Shown: one piece after another, positions 1 to 6,327 of the stretch
How the letters are laid out: every line of letters starts with the position of its first letter
Numbering within the stretch: the stretch's first letter is position 1
NCBI GenBank assembly: GCA_039933785.1
Contig: JBDTNL010000068.1
Span: 1-21,840 of the forward strand
Source: JBDTNL01 sp039933785
Lineage (GTDB): Bacteria > Acidobacteriota > Thermoanaerobaculia > Multivoradales > JAGPDF01
DNA length: 21,840 nucleotides
Direction of reading: 5' to 3'
Notes under the pieces: model-generated
The model's input: the letters and a program-made list of their open reading frames with translations, nothing else
The model's database searches: none
What the model was told of the DNA's origin: nothing
Made by a program: the position numbers and the translations under genes

Positions 1-999
1 ACCGCCGCGATGCGGCTGCGCTCGCTCAAGAGTCTCTACGACCCGACGTATGTCGACGAGACTTGGATCAACACGCAGATCCGGATGATTCCGCGGATGC
101 GCGACTGGGTGGCGAACCACTACCCGGGAACCAAGCTCGCGATCACCGAGTACAGCTGGGGCAACGACGACGGGGCCTCGAGCACCCTGGCACAGGCCGA
201 GGCGCTGGCGATCTTCGGCCGCGAGGGCTTGGATCTGGCGACGCGCTGGATTGCTCCGGGTCCCGGCACGCGGGTCGAGGATGCCTTTCGGCTCTACCTG
301 AACTTCAACGGCGCCGGCGGGCGGGTGAGCGGAGACAGCGTCCGTGCGACCAGCAGCGACGTGAATGCGGTGGGTGCCTACGCGATCGAACGCGCCGACA
401 AGCGGCGGTTTTTCCTCTTGTTCAACAAGGACACCAACCCGCGGCATACGACCGTGCGCCTGGCCGGCTCCGCGTCCATCACCGGGACGGCAAACCTCGT
501 GCGCTTCGACGCCACGCACCGGATCGCGTCAGCGGGTGCCCTGACGCCGACCGCGGGTGCCTTGGAGCTCGACTTGCCGGCGAGATCCGCCACGCTGCTG
601 GTGATCGATGCGCAGGCCCCGCCAGCGAGCGACTTCTACAGCCTCACGCCTTGCCGCCTGCTCGACACCCGATCGGCGGCGGGGCCGTACGGAGGACCGC
701 AACTCACGGCGGGAAGCGGGCGCAGCTTCGCGCTCGCCGGACACTGTGGCATTCCTTCGGACGCGCGCGCGATTTCGGTCAACGTCACCGCCGTGGGCGG
801 TACCGCAGTCGGCGTCCTGCGGGCGTACGCTGCGGACGATCCGATACCGACCACCAGCGTGGTGAGTTTTTCCGCCGGCTCGACGCGCGCCAACAACGGG
901 CTGGTGAGACTGTCGGCGGACGGTACAGGGTCGATCAACCTGCGGGCCGAGGGAGCGGCCGTTCAGATCGTGGTCGATGTGAACGGCTACTTCCGCTAG
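1..999 (+). CDS. GH44-type endoglucanase/xyloglucanase, 3' end (partial), with C-terminal beta domain
   Basis: The frame is open from base 1 to a TAG stop, so this is the C-terminal third or so of a longer secreted enzyme whose start lies outside the window. The motif KLAITEYSWG (Glu codon at 148-150) matches the nucleophile region of glycoside hydrolase family 44, retaining endo-beta-1,4-glucanases and xyloglucanases. The following segment (ATRWIAPG, RLYLNFNGAGG, FFLLFNKD) matches the end of the barrel and the beta-sandwich of that family. From about base 631 a separate domain runs to the stop, with TPCRLLDTR near its start, GHCGIP in the middle and VVDVNGYF at the end. This domain recurs at the C-termini of secreted acidobacterial and actinobacterial proteins, and its role (surface attachment or carbohydrate contact) is not settled. 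The GH44 call is from motifs only. Its 3' end faces the helicase gene with 53 bp between stops. Confidence 0.8.
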   Translation, partial: TAAMRLRSLKSLYDPTYVDETWINTQIRMIPRMRDWVANHYPGTKLAITEYSWGNDDGASSTLAQAEALAIFGREGLDLATRWIAPGPGTRVEDAFRLYLNFNGAGGRVSGDSVRATSSDVNAVGAYAIERADKRRFFLLFNKDTNPRHTTVRLAGSASITGTANLVRFDATHRIASAGALTPTAGALELDLPARSATLLVIDAQAPPASDFYSLTPCRLLDTRSAAGPYGGPQLTAGSGRSFALAGHCGIPSDARAISVNVTAVGGTAVGVLRAYAADDPIPTTSVVSFSAGSTRANNGLVRLSADGTGSINLRAEGAAVQIVVDVNGYFR

Positions 1000-1052
1000 C
1001 GATTTTTCCGGCCGGTTTTTTCGCCCGGCTTGGCGCCGCAGGCGCCCAGGGG

Positions 1053-2747
1053 TCACCGCCCGCGACGCGACTTGCCGGAAAGCGGCAGGACCTCGGCCGG
1101 CTTCTGGCCGCGCCGGCCGAAGGGCCGCCGGTCCGGAGCCGCGATCTCGACCTCTTCCTCACCCGCCAAGCGGCCGGTGAACACCCCGACATAGTGCGGA
1201 TGAGCGTTCGTCGTCGGCTGCCAGTCGTCGCTTTGCGGAGAGGGATTCGGCCGGCTGGGCGGCGCTTCGGGTGCGAATGAAGGCTGCGGACGTCCGCCCG
1301 GACGCTGGCCGGCGAATCCCGGCCGCGGCGGCCGATTGCGGCGACCGCGCCCACTCGCCGGGCGGCCGTTGCCGGCAGGACGTCCCGACCCGTTGCCGTT
1401 GGAATTGCCCGGTGAATTGCCGGTGGAGTTGCCCGGCGACGGGCTGCCGCCGCCGCTCGCCGCCCGCCGGTCGCCCTTGGCGGCGATGCGTGCCTGTTCC
1501 TCGGCGATGCGTTGCGCTTTGCGTTCGGCCTTCTCCTTCGCTCGCGCCCGCTCGTCGGCCTTGCGCGCTCGAATCTGCGCCACGCGCTCGTGGATGGGAA
1601 TCTCGAGCGGCTCGCCGGCGGGCGCCTGGTAGTCGAACCCGCTGAGCGTTTTGTTCGCCAGGGGCTGACCGATGGCGTGCTCGATAGCGTGCAGATTCTG
1701 CTGATCCTCCTCCGAAACCAGCGTGAACGCGTCGCCCGTGGCATCGGCGCGGGCGGTGCGGCCCACCCGGTGAATATAGTCCTCGGGCACCTGCGGCACG
1801 TCGTAGTTGATGACGTGCGAGAGCTCTTCGACGTCGATGCCGCGCGCCACGATGTCAGTGGCGACCAGCACCCGCGTGCGGCCGTCCTTGAACTTGCCGA
1901 GCGCCTCGGTGCGCTGCGCCTGGCTGCGGTTTCCATGGATGCGATCGCACGAGATGCCGTGCTTTTGCAGGAAGTCGGCCAAGCGGTTGGCGCGGTGCTT
2001 GGTGCGCGTGAACACGATGGCGCTCTCGATCTCACCGCGACGCAAGAGCTCGAGCAGCAGGGTCGGCTTCAAGTCCTCGCGCACGGCGAAGATCGCCTGT
2101 GCGATACCGGTCGCCGGCATCGCCTGGCGCTCGACGTTCAAACGCGCTGGATCGCGCAGCAGATCCTGGGAGAGCTCGACGATCTCCCGCGGCAGCGTGG
2201 CCGAGAACAGCATGGTCTGCTGCGGCCGTGGCAGGTGCTTCAGCACGCGCCGGATGTCGGGGAGGAAGCCCATGTCGAGCATGCGGTCGGCTTCGTCGAG
2301 CACCAGCACTTCGATGCCGGCGAGTCGCGCGTAGTCGTATTGGAAATGGTCGAGCAGGCGGCCCGGAGTCGCGATCAGGACATCGACACCGTTGCGGAAG
2401 GCTTCTTCCTGCGGTCCGATGCCGACGCCGCCGAAGATCGCGGCACCGAGGATGCCGGTGTGCTTGCCGAGCTCCTGCAGCGCCTCGTGCACTTGCGCCG
2501 CGAGCTCGCGCGTCGGTACCAGGACGAGCACGCGCGTAGTGCCGCGGGGCTTCGCCTGGAGACGTTGGAGGATCGGAAGCAGGAAGGCGGCGGTCTTGCC
2601 GCTCCCCGTCATGGCGCAGGCCAGAACGTCACGCCCGATCAAGGCGGGCGGTATGGCGTCACGCTGGATTGGGGTGGGGGTCTCGTAGCCGAGTTCGGCG
2701 ATCGAGCGCAACAGTTCGGGGCCTAGGTTCAGTTCGGAAAAACTCAT
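1053..2747 (-). CDS. DEAD-box ATP-dependent RNA helicase, RhlE-like
   Basis: A 564-residue cytoplasmic RNA helicase that unwinds RNA duplexes in ribosome assembly or RNA decay. All core motifs are present in order: Q motif (F3, GYETPTPIQ 20-28), Walker A AMTGSGKT (45-52), PTRELAAQ (78-85), TPGR (127-130), DEAD (151-154), SAT (182-184), ARGID (301-305) and HRVGRTAR (326-333). After the core (~375) come a charged, probably helical Arg/Lys/Glu/Ala stretch (~385-425) and a low-complexity Gly/Asn/Pro/Ser/Arg tail with SPGN-type tetrapeptide repeats. It ends in a short ordered-looking segment (HYVGVFTGRL) and a basic terminus. Such tails in RhlE/DeaD proteins usually bind RNA non-specifically and promote condensation. 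The ATG has an AAGGAG site (2760-2765) 12 nt upstream. The 249-bp upstream gap should hold its promoter. The subfamily (RhlE rather than DeaD or CsdA) is likely but not certain. Confidence 0.95.
   Translation of the reverse strand: MSFSELNLGPELLRSIAELGYETPTPIQRDAIPPALIGRDVLACAMTGSGKTAAFLLPILQRLQAKPRGTTRVLVLVPTRELAAQVHEALQELGKHTGILGAAIFGGVGIGPQEEAFRNGVDVLIATPGRLLDHFQYDYARLAGIEVLVLDEADRMLDMGFLPDIRRVLKHLPRPQQTMLFSATLPREIVELSQDLLRDPARLNVERQAMPATGIAQAIFAVREDLKPTLLLELLRRGEIESAIVFTRTKHRANRLADFLQKHGISCDRIHGNRSQAQRTEALGKFKDGRTRVLVATDIVARGIDVEELSHVINYDVPQVPEDYIHRVGRTARADATGDAFTLVSEEDQQNLHAIEHAIGQPLANKTLSGFDYQAPAGEPLEIPIHERVAQIRARKADERARAKEKAERKAQRIAEEQARIAAKGDRRAASGGGSPSPGNSTGNSPGNSNGNGSGRPAGNGRPASGRGRRNRPPRPGFAGQRPGGRPQPSFAPEAPPSRPNPSPQSDDWQPTTNAHPHYVGVFTGRLAGEEEVEIAAPDRRPFGRRGQKPAEVLPLSGKSRRGR
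1390..1437 (-). repeat. 12-bp imperfect tandem repeat inside the helicase tail
   Basis: Four consecutive 12-bp units, read on the plus strand as variants of GAATTGCCCGGT (clearest at 1402-1413, 1414-1425 and 1426-1437). On the minus strand they encode the tetrapeptide series SPGN, STGN, SPGN, SNGN of the disordered helicase tail. Such a repeat can change length by slippage. Confidence 0.75.
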
Positions 2748-2759
2748 GCGTAGTTTGAA

Positions 2760-2765
2760 CTCCTT
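2760..2765 (-). promoter_or_regulatory. Ribosome binding site of the DEAD-box helicase
   Basis: AAGGAG on the minus strand, 12 nt before the ATG at 2747. It supports this start over internal methionines. The spacing is at the long end of normal. Confidence 0.6.
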
Positions 2766-2942
2766 GCGTTGCGCGGTCTCGCCGCGCTGGCGAAAGGCCG
2801 CTCAAAGTTTCCCGGCGACTTGAAAGGTGTTCTGCGGAGGCCGGGCCGGTGAGACCGCCGCAAGGGCCCAGGTGAGCCCGCCACTGACTTCGATTACCAC
2901 GACCGAGCCCGTTTTCCCGGGTGGCCGTGGGGGTTATTTTCC

Positions 2943-2962
2943 CACAAGAAGGCCTTTTTGTG
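2943..2962. promoter_or_regulatory. 20-bp dyad in the helicase upstream region
   Basis: CACAAGAAGG followed directly by CCTTTTTGTG: two 10-bp arms matching at 9 of 10 positions with no spacer. It lies about 195 bp upstream of the helicase ATG and about 35 bp past the stop of the glycosyltransferase gene on the same strand. Neither strand has a T-run after it, so it does not look like an intrinsic terminator. A protein-binding site is the alternative; no regulator is assigned. The rest of the 2748-2996 gap shows no gene and no convincing -35/-10 pair. Confidence 0.35.
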
Positions 2963-2996
2963 AAATGGGCGGGAAATTGGGTCAAATCGCTCGCAG

Positions 2997-4142
2997 TCAG
3001 CCCGCTCGCGGCACCCGCCCGCGCAGGGCGTAGACGGCAAATGCCGCGGGCGCGAGCACCGCAGGCGCCAGGTAGAGCGCTTGAATCAACAGCGAGCGAT
3101 TGTTGATCGCGACCAAGGCTTCGCTGCCCTGGATGCTGAGCGCCAGCGCCGCGAGGATGGCGAGGGCGAATCGCCTCTGGCGGCGATCAGATTCGCCACT
3201 CGCGGCGGAGCCGGAGAGGGCGCGATCAAAGGCCGCGAGCTGAGCGGGCAGACTGAACGCCAAAGTGTGCGTCCAGACTAAGGGGAGCGAGTAGAGCGTC
3301 GCGGTCGTCGCGACGACGAGGAATTGGCTGCTCGAGAGCTCCCGCTTCCATACCCAGGGCACGGTGACCGCCAAGACCACCACCAGGAGCAGCGCCGGCC
3401 GGACGTCGATCCCGACGCAAAAGAGCAGGCGCCAGAGCGACACGGTGTGTCCGTTGGGCAGGTGACCCCCGGTTTTCGCGAGCCACACCGGAAGGAGCGA
3501 CCGTCCGAGCGCGAGCGAGAGCGCTGCCGCGGTCAAGGCCGCCAGGGCGGCGACCCTCCGGCCCACCCGTTTCCCCGTGCTGGAGCGCCAGGGGCCTAGG
3601 AGCGCCAGGACCGCGGGCGCCAGTGGCTTGATTACCAATCCAAGACCCAGCCCGAGCCCCGCGATTGCCGCGCCGCTGCGGAGCTCGATCGCGGCCATCG
3701 CGGCCAGTGTGAGACCGATGACCGCGAGCGAGATATTGCCGCAGTCGATGCCCTGATGTATCGGCGCCCACAGCGCGATGAGCGCCGCCCCGAGCCCGAC
3801 CCGAATGCGGTACGACCACGAGGTGATCGAAAGGCTCAACCAGATCAGTACTGCCGCGCCGAGCAAGTTCAAGACGCGGAATGCGTAGACCAACGGCATC
3901 TCCCCCCAGCGCTCGGCGGCTGCGGCGCCGACGACCGCGAAAGCCGGTGGGTAGATGAAGCGCGGTACCTCGTAGGGGTTCTCGCCGTGTGAAATCGCGG
4001 TGAACGCTGCGGTGTAGTCGCTCTCGTCGACGGCTAGGCGAGGGTCTCGGAGGGCCCCATTCCAGCGCAGAGCGCCGACCGCGAGGAGGAAGAGGAGAGC
4101 CAGGGCATGCCAGCGCCATCGCGCCATGGTTTCCGAGCTCAC
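2997..4142 (-). CDS. GT87-family (DUF2029) polyprenyl-phosphate-sugar glycosyltransferase, membrane protein
   Basis: A 381-residue polytopic membrane protein with about nine or ten hydrophobic segments. The pattern AVDESDYTAAF, then GENPYEVP, then FIYPPAF in the first extracytoplasmic loop, with GNISLAVIG and GLVIKPLAP further on, is the signature of glycosyltransferase family 87. These enzymes transfer mannose or a related sugar from a polyprenyl-phosphate donor to a lipid or glycan on the outer face of the inner membrane. Asp42 fits the conserved acidic catalytic residue of this family. The acceptor cannot be told from the sequence. The longest frame starts at GTG (4140-4142); an ATG five codons later (4125-4127), giving MARWRWHALALLFLL, is equally plausible, and neither has a strong Shine-Dalgarno sequence. 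It is divergent from the MacA-like gene with 176 bp between starts. Confidence 0.85.
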   Translation of the reverse strand: MSSETMARWRWHALALLFLLAVGALRWNGALRDPRLAVDESDYTAAFTAISHGENPYEVPRFIYPPAFAVVGAAAAERWGEMPLVYAFRVLNLLGAAVLIWLSLSITSWSYRIRVGLGAALIALWAPIHQGIDCGNISLAVIGLTLAAMAAIELRSGAAIAGLGLGLGLVIKPLAPAVLALLGPWRSSTGKRVGRRVAALAALTAAALSLALGRSLLPVWLAKTGGHLPNGHTVSLWRLLFCVGIDVRPALLLVVVLAVTVPWVWKRELSSSQFLVVATTATLYSLPLVWTHTLAFSLPAQLAAFDRALSGSAASGESDRRQRRFALAILAALALSIQGSEALVAINNRSLLIQALYLAPAVLAPAAFAVYALRGRVPRAG

Positions 4143-4268
4143 GGCGGAATTCTTGCATGGTGTGTTCAGTGCCTTGTGTCCCGTGGTTTTGCAGGTTGTT
4201 TACATCTCGGCCCGCTCTGATGGGCAACCTCGCGGGAAAGAATGCGTAGGATGATGCAGTGGATTCAA

Positions 4269-4284
4269 ACGGTTGTTTAACCGT
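4269..4284. promoter_or_regulatory. Dyad in the leader of the MacAB-type operon
   Basis: ACGGTT, a 4-nt spacer GTTT, then AACCGT: perfect 6-bp arms ending 34 bp before the macA-like ATG. It could be an operator or a small mRNA hairpin. No reliable -35/-10 pair was found in the 176-bp divergent region, although the operon promoter must be there. Confidence 0.35.
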
Positions 4285-4303
4285 CCGAGTCCGGTGAACG
4301 AGT

Positions 4304-4311
4304 GAGGAGAG
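4304..4311 (+). promoter_or_regulatory. Ribosome binding site of the macA-like gene
   Basis: GAGGAGAG, 7 nt before the ATG at 4319, which fixes that start. Confidence 0.7.
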
Positions 4312-4318
4312 AGTTGCG

Positions 4319-5587
4319 ATGAAGAAATGGTTGTGGATCGTTGTCGTTCTGCTCGTCGCCGGCGCTGGCTGGTATCTGTGGAGCCGTAGCCACAAGGACC
4401 AGGGCCCCAAGTACCGCACGGAGGAGGCCCGTCTGGGCGACATCACGATGAACGTGACCGCGACCGGGACGATCTCCGCGGTGAAGACCGTGCAGGTCGG
4501 CAGCCAGGTCTCCGGCATTGTTTCCAAGCTCTACGTCGACTTCAACAGCAAGGTGACCGCCGGCGAATTGCTCGCCGAGCTCGACCCGACGCCGTTCGAG
4601 GCCACGGTGGCACAACGGCAGGCCGACGTCACGCAGGCCCAGGTCCAGCAGCGCAATGCCAAGATCCAATTCGATCGTGCAGCCCGACTGTTGAACGAGA
4701 GCTTGATCCCGCAGTCGGACTACGACACCGCCAAGGCGACGCTCGACAGCTCGCAGGCGCAGGTGGATCAGGCGAAGGCCGGGCTCCTCCAGGCGAATAC
4801 CAATCTGACGTACACCAAGATCCGCTCGCCGATCGACGGCGTGGTCGTAGCGCGTCAATATGACATCGGACAGACCGTGGCCGCGTCCTTCCAGGCCCCG
4901 ACCCTGTTCACCATCGCGCAGGATCTGACCAAGATGCAGGTGGCGGCGGACGTCGACCAGTCGGACATCGGCCGGGTGCAGGTCGACCAGCCGGCCACTT
5001 TCACCGTCGACGCATATCCGGACGAGAAGTTCCGCGGCAGGATTCAGGAAGTGCGCCTGAACGCCACGGCGAACCAGAACGTGGTCACCTACCCCGTGAT
5101 CCTCGAGGTCCCCAATCCAGAGGGCAAGCTGCGGCCTTTGATGACCGCGGACGTGTCGATCCAAGTGGCGCAGGCAAAGGATGTACTGCGCGTGCCGAAT
5201 GCCGCCCTGCGGTTCAGGCCGATGGTAACCGGCGACGGCCCCAGTGCCGCGGGTGCCACGCCGACGCGTGCAGGCTCCGGTGGTTCTGGCGGGACACGCG
5301 GGTCCGGCTCGGGCGTCGGGCCAGGCTCCAGCGGTGGATCGGGCGCGCCGGGAGAAAGCGGCGCGCGCCTCGGGCGTGGAGCCGACAAGGCGAACCAAAC
5401 GGTGTTCGTACTCTCCCCGCAAGGCAAGCTGTCGCCGGTGAAGATCCACATCGGAGTCTCCGATGGGCGCTACACGCAGGTCCTCGACGGCGAGCTCAGG
5501 GAAGGCGATGCTGTCGTCCTCGGCGCGGCCACCACCAAGGCCGATGCCGCAGGCGGCCGGCTGATCGGCGCGGGAGGCCGCTTCTGA
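4319..5587 (+). CDS. MacA-like periplasmic adaptor (membrane fusion) protein of an ABC exporter
   Basis: A 422-residue HlyD/RND-type membrane fusion protein that would bridge the inner-membrane MacB-type permease and an outer-membrane TolC-like channel. Residues 1-21 form an uncleaved N-terminal membrane anchor (MKKWLWIVVVLLVAGAGWYLW). A lipoyl half-motif (VGSQVSGIVSKLYVDFNSKV) is followed by an alpha-helical hairpin rich in Gln and Ala (~92-155). The second lipoyl half (IRSPIDGVVVARQYDIGQTV) and a beta-barrel domain come next. The final membrane-proximal domain is interrupted by a Gly/Ser-rich stretch of about 53 residues (305-357), unusual for MacA. It is first in a three-gene operon whose junctions overlap by 4 bp. 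No TolC gene is present in the window. The substrate could be a macrolide, peptide, lipid or polysaccharide precursor; the sequence does not say. Confidence 0.9.
   Translation: MKKWLWIVVVLLVAGAGWYLWSRSHKDQGPKYRTEEARLGDITMNVTATGTISAVKTVQVGSQVSGIVSKLYVDFNSKVTAGELLAELDPTPFEATVAQRQADVTQAQVQQRNAKIQFDRAARLLNESLIPQSDYDTAKATLDSSQAQVDQAKAGLLQANTNLTYTKIRSPIDGVVVARQYDIGQTVAASFQAPTLFTIAQDLTKMQVAADVDQSDIGRVQVDQPATFTVDAYPDEKFRGRIQEVRLNATANQNVVTYPVILEVPNPEGKLRPLMTADVSIQVAQAKDVLRVPNAALRFRPMVTGDGPSAAGATPTRAGSGGSGGTRGSGSGVGPGSSGGSGAPGESGARLGRGADKANQTVFVLSPQGKLSPVKIHIGVSDGRYTQVLDGELREGDAVVLGAATTKADAAGGRLIGAGGRF
5231..5389 (+). repeat. Gly/Ser-rich low-complexity insert in MacA-like protein
   Basis: Codes for residues 305-357 of the adaptor, mostly Gly, Ser, Ala, Arg and Pro, between the strand ending VPNAALRFRP and the strand starting QTVFVLSP. 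It is in frame and both flanks are conserved, so it is an insert in a working gene. Confidence 0.7.
5572..5577 (+). promoter_or_regulatory. Shine-Dalgarno supporting a CTG start at 5584
   Basis: GGGAGG followed by six nucleotides and then CTG, whose last two bases plus the next A form the TGA stop of the upstream gene. No comparable site precedes the GTG at 5629. Confidence 0.55.
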
Positions 5588-6327
5588 GCTCGTCTCCGAG
5601 CGGGCCGCTGGTCGAGATCCGCGCTCTGGTGAAGGTCTACCGGATGGGCGAGGTCGAAGTGCGCGCGCTCGACGGGGTCGACCTGACGATCGAACGCGGC
5701 GAATTCGTCGCCATCATGGGCCCCTCGGGATCAGGCAAGTCGACGCTCATGAACATGCTCGGTTGCCTCGATCGCCCGACCTCGGGCACGTACATCCTCG
5801 ATGGCGCCGACGTGTCGGAGCTCGACGCCAACCAGCGGGCCGAGATCCGGAACGCGAAGATCGGTTTCGTCTTCCAGAGCTTCAACCTTCTCCCACGCAC
5901 CTCGGCGCTCGAGCAGGTCGAGCTGCCGCTGCTCTACGGCGAAGTGCCGATCGGCGGCGCCGAGCGCCGCCGCCTGGCGAGAGAGCTCCTGGGAAAGGTT
6001 GGGCTCAGCGGACGTGAGGATCACTATCCGTCCCAGCTCTCGGGTGGCCAACAGCAGCGAGTGGCGGTGGCCCGGGCGCTGGTGACCGATCCGCCGATTT
6101 TGCTTGCCGACGAGCCCACGGGCAACCTCGATTCACGGACGTCGGAGGAGGTCATCGGCCTCTTCCAGGAGCTCAACCGGCAAGGCAAGACCGTGATTCT
6201 CATCACCCACGAACCCGACATCGCCGAGTTCGCGAGCCGTATCGTGGCCTGCAAGGACGGACGTATCGTCTCGGATCATCCGGTGACGAGGCGGCGGGAG
6301 ATCGCGGTGCCCGGTGGAGGTCGATGA
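5584..6327 (+). CDS. MacB/LolD-type ABC transporter ATP-binding protein (probable CTG start)
   Basis: Cytoplasmic ATPase that powers the exporter. Motifs in order, numbered from the CTG: Walker A GPSGSGKST (46-54), Q-loop FVFQSFNLLP, signature LSGGQQQRVAVARAL, Walker B ILLADEPTGNLDS and H-loop ITHEP. The first standard start codon in frame is GTG at 5629, but that begins at VKVYRMG and loses the conserved first strand. The frame reads PLVEIRALVKVYRMG across this point, as family members do. No ATG, GTG or TTG exists between the macA-like stop and 5629, nor for a long way upstream in this frame. A CTG at 5584, overlapping the TGA stop (CTGA) and preceded by GGGAGG, gives 247 residues of normal length. 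In E. coli MacB the ATPase and permease are fused; here they are separate genes. The next gene overlaps by ATGA. Confidence 0.88.
   Translation: MSSSPSGPLVEIRALVKVYRMGEVEVRALDGVDLTIERGEFVAIMGPSGSGKSTLMNMLGCLDRPTSGTYILDGADVSELDANQRAEIRNAKIGFVFQSFNLLPRTSALEQVELPLLYGEVPIGGAERRRLARELLGKVGLSGREDHYPSQLSGGQQQRVAVARALVTDPPILLADEPTGNLDSRTSEEVIGLFQELNRQGKTVILITHEPDIAEFASRIVACKDGRIVSDHPVTRRREIAVPGGGR

Noticed and set aside
1000..1052. Terminator between the GH44 gene and the helicase gene
   Set aside because: CCGGCCGG between T-runs has no room for a loop, and the GGCGCC-GCA-GGCGCC stem is short with no T-run after it on either strand.
1512..2726. A 404-codon plus-strand open frame opposite the DEAD-box helicase
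   Set aside because: Antisense shadow; the helicase on the other strand has every family motif and a Shine-Dalgarno.
3226..4527. Long minus-strand frame spanning the glycosyltransferase and the exporter leader
   Set aside because: Arg-rich, no recognisable domain, out of frame with the GT87 protein that carries the motifs.
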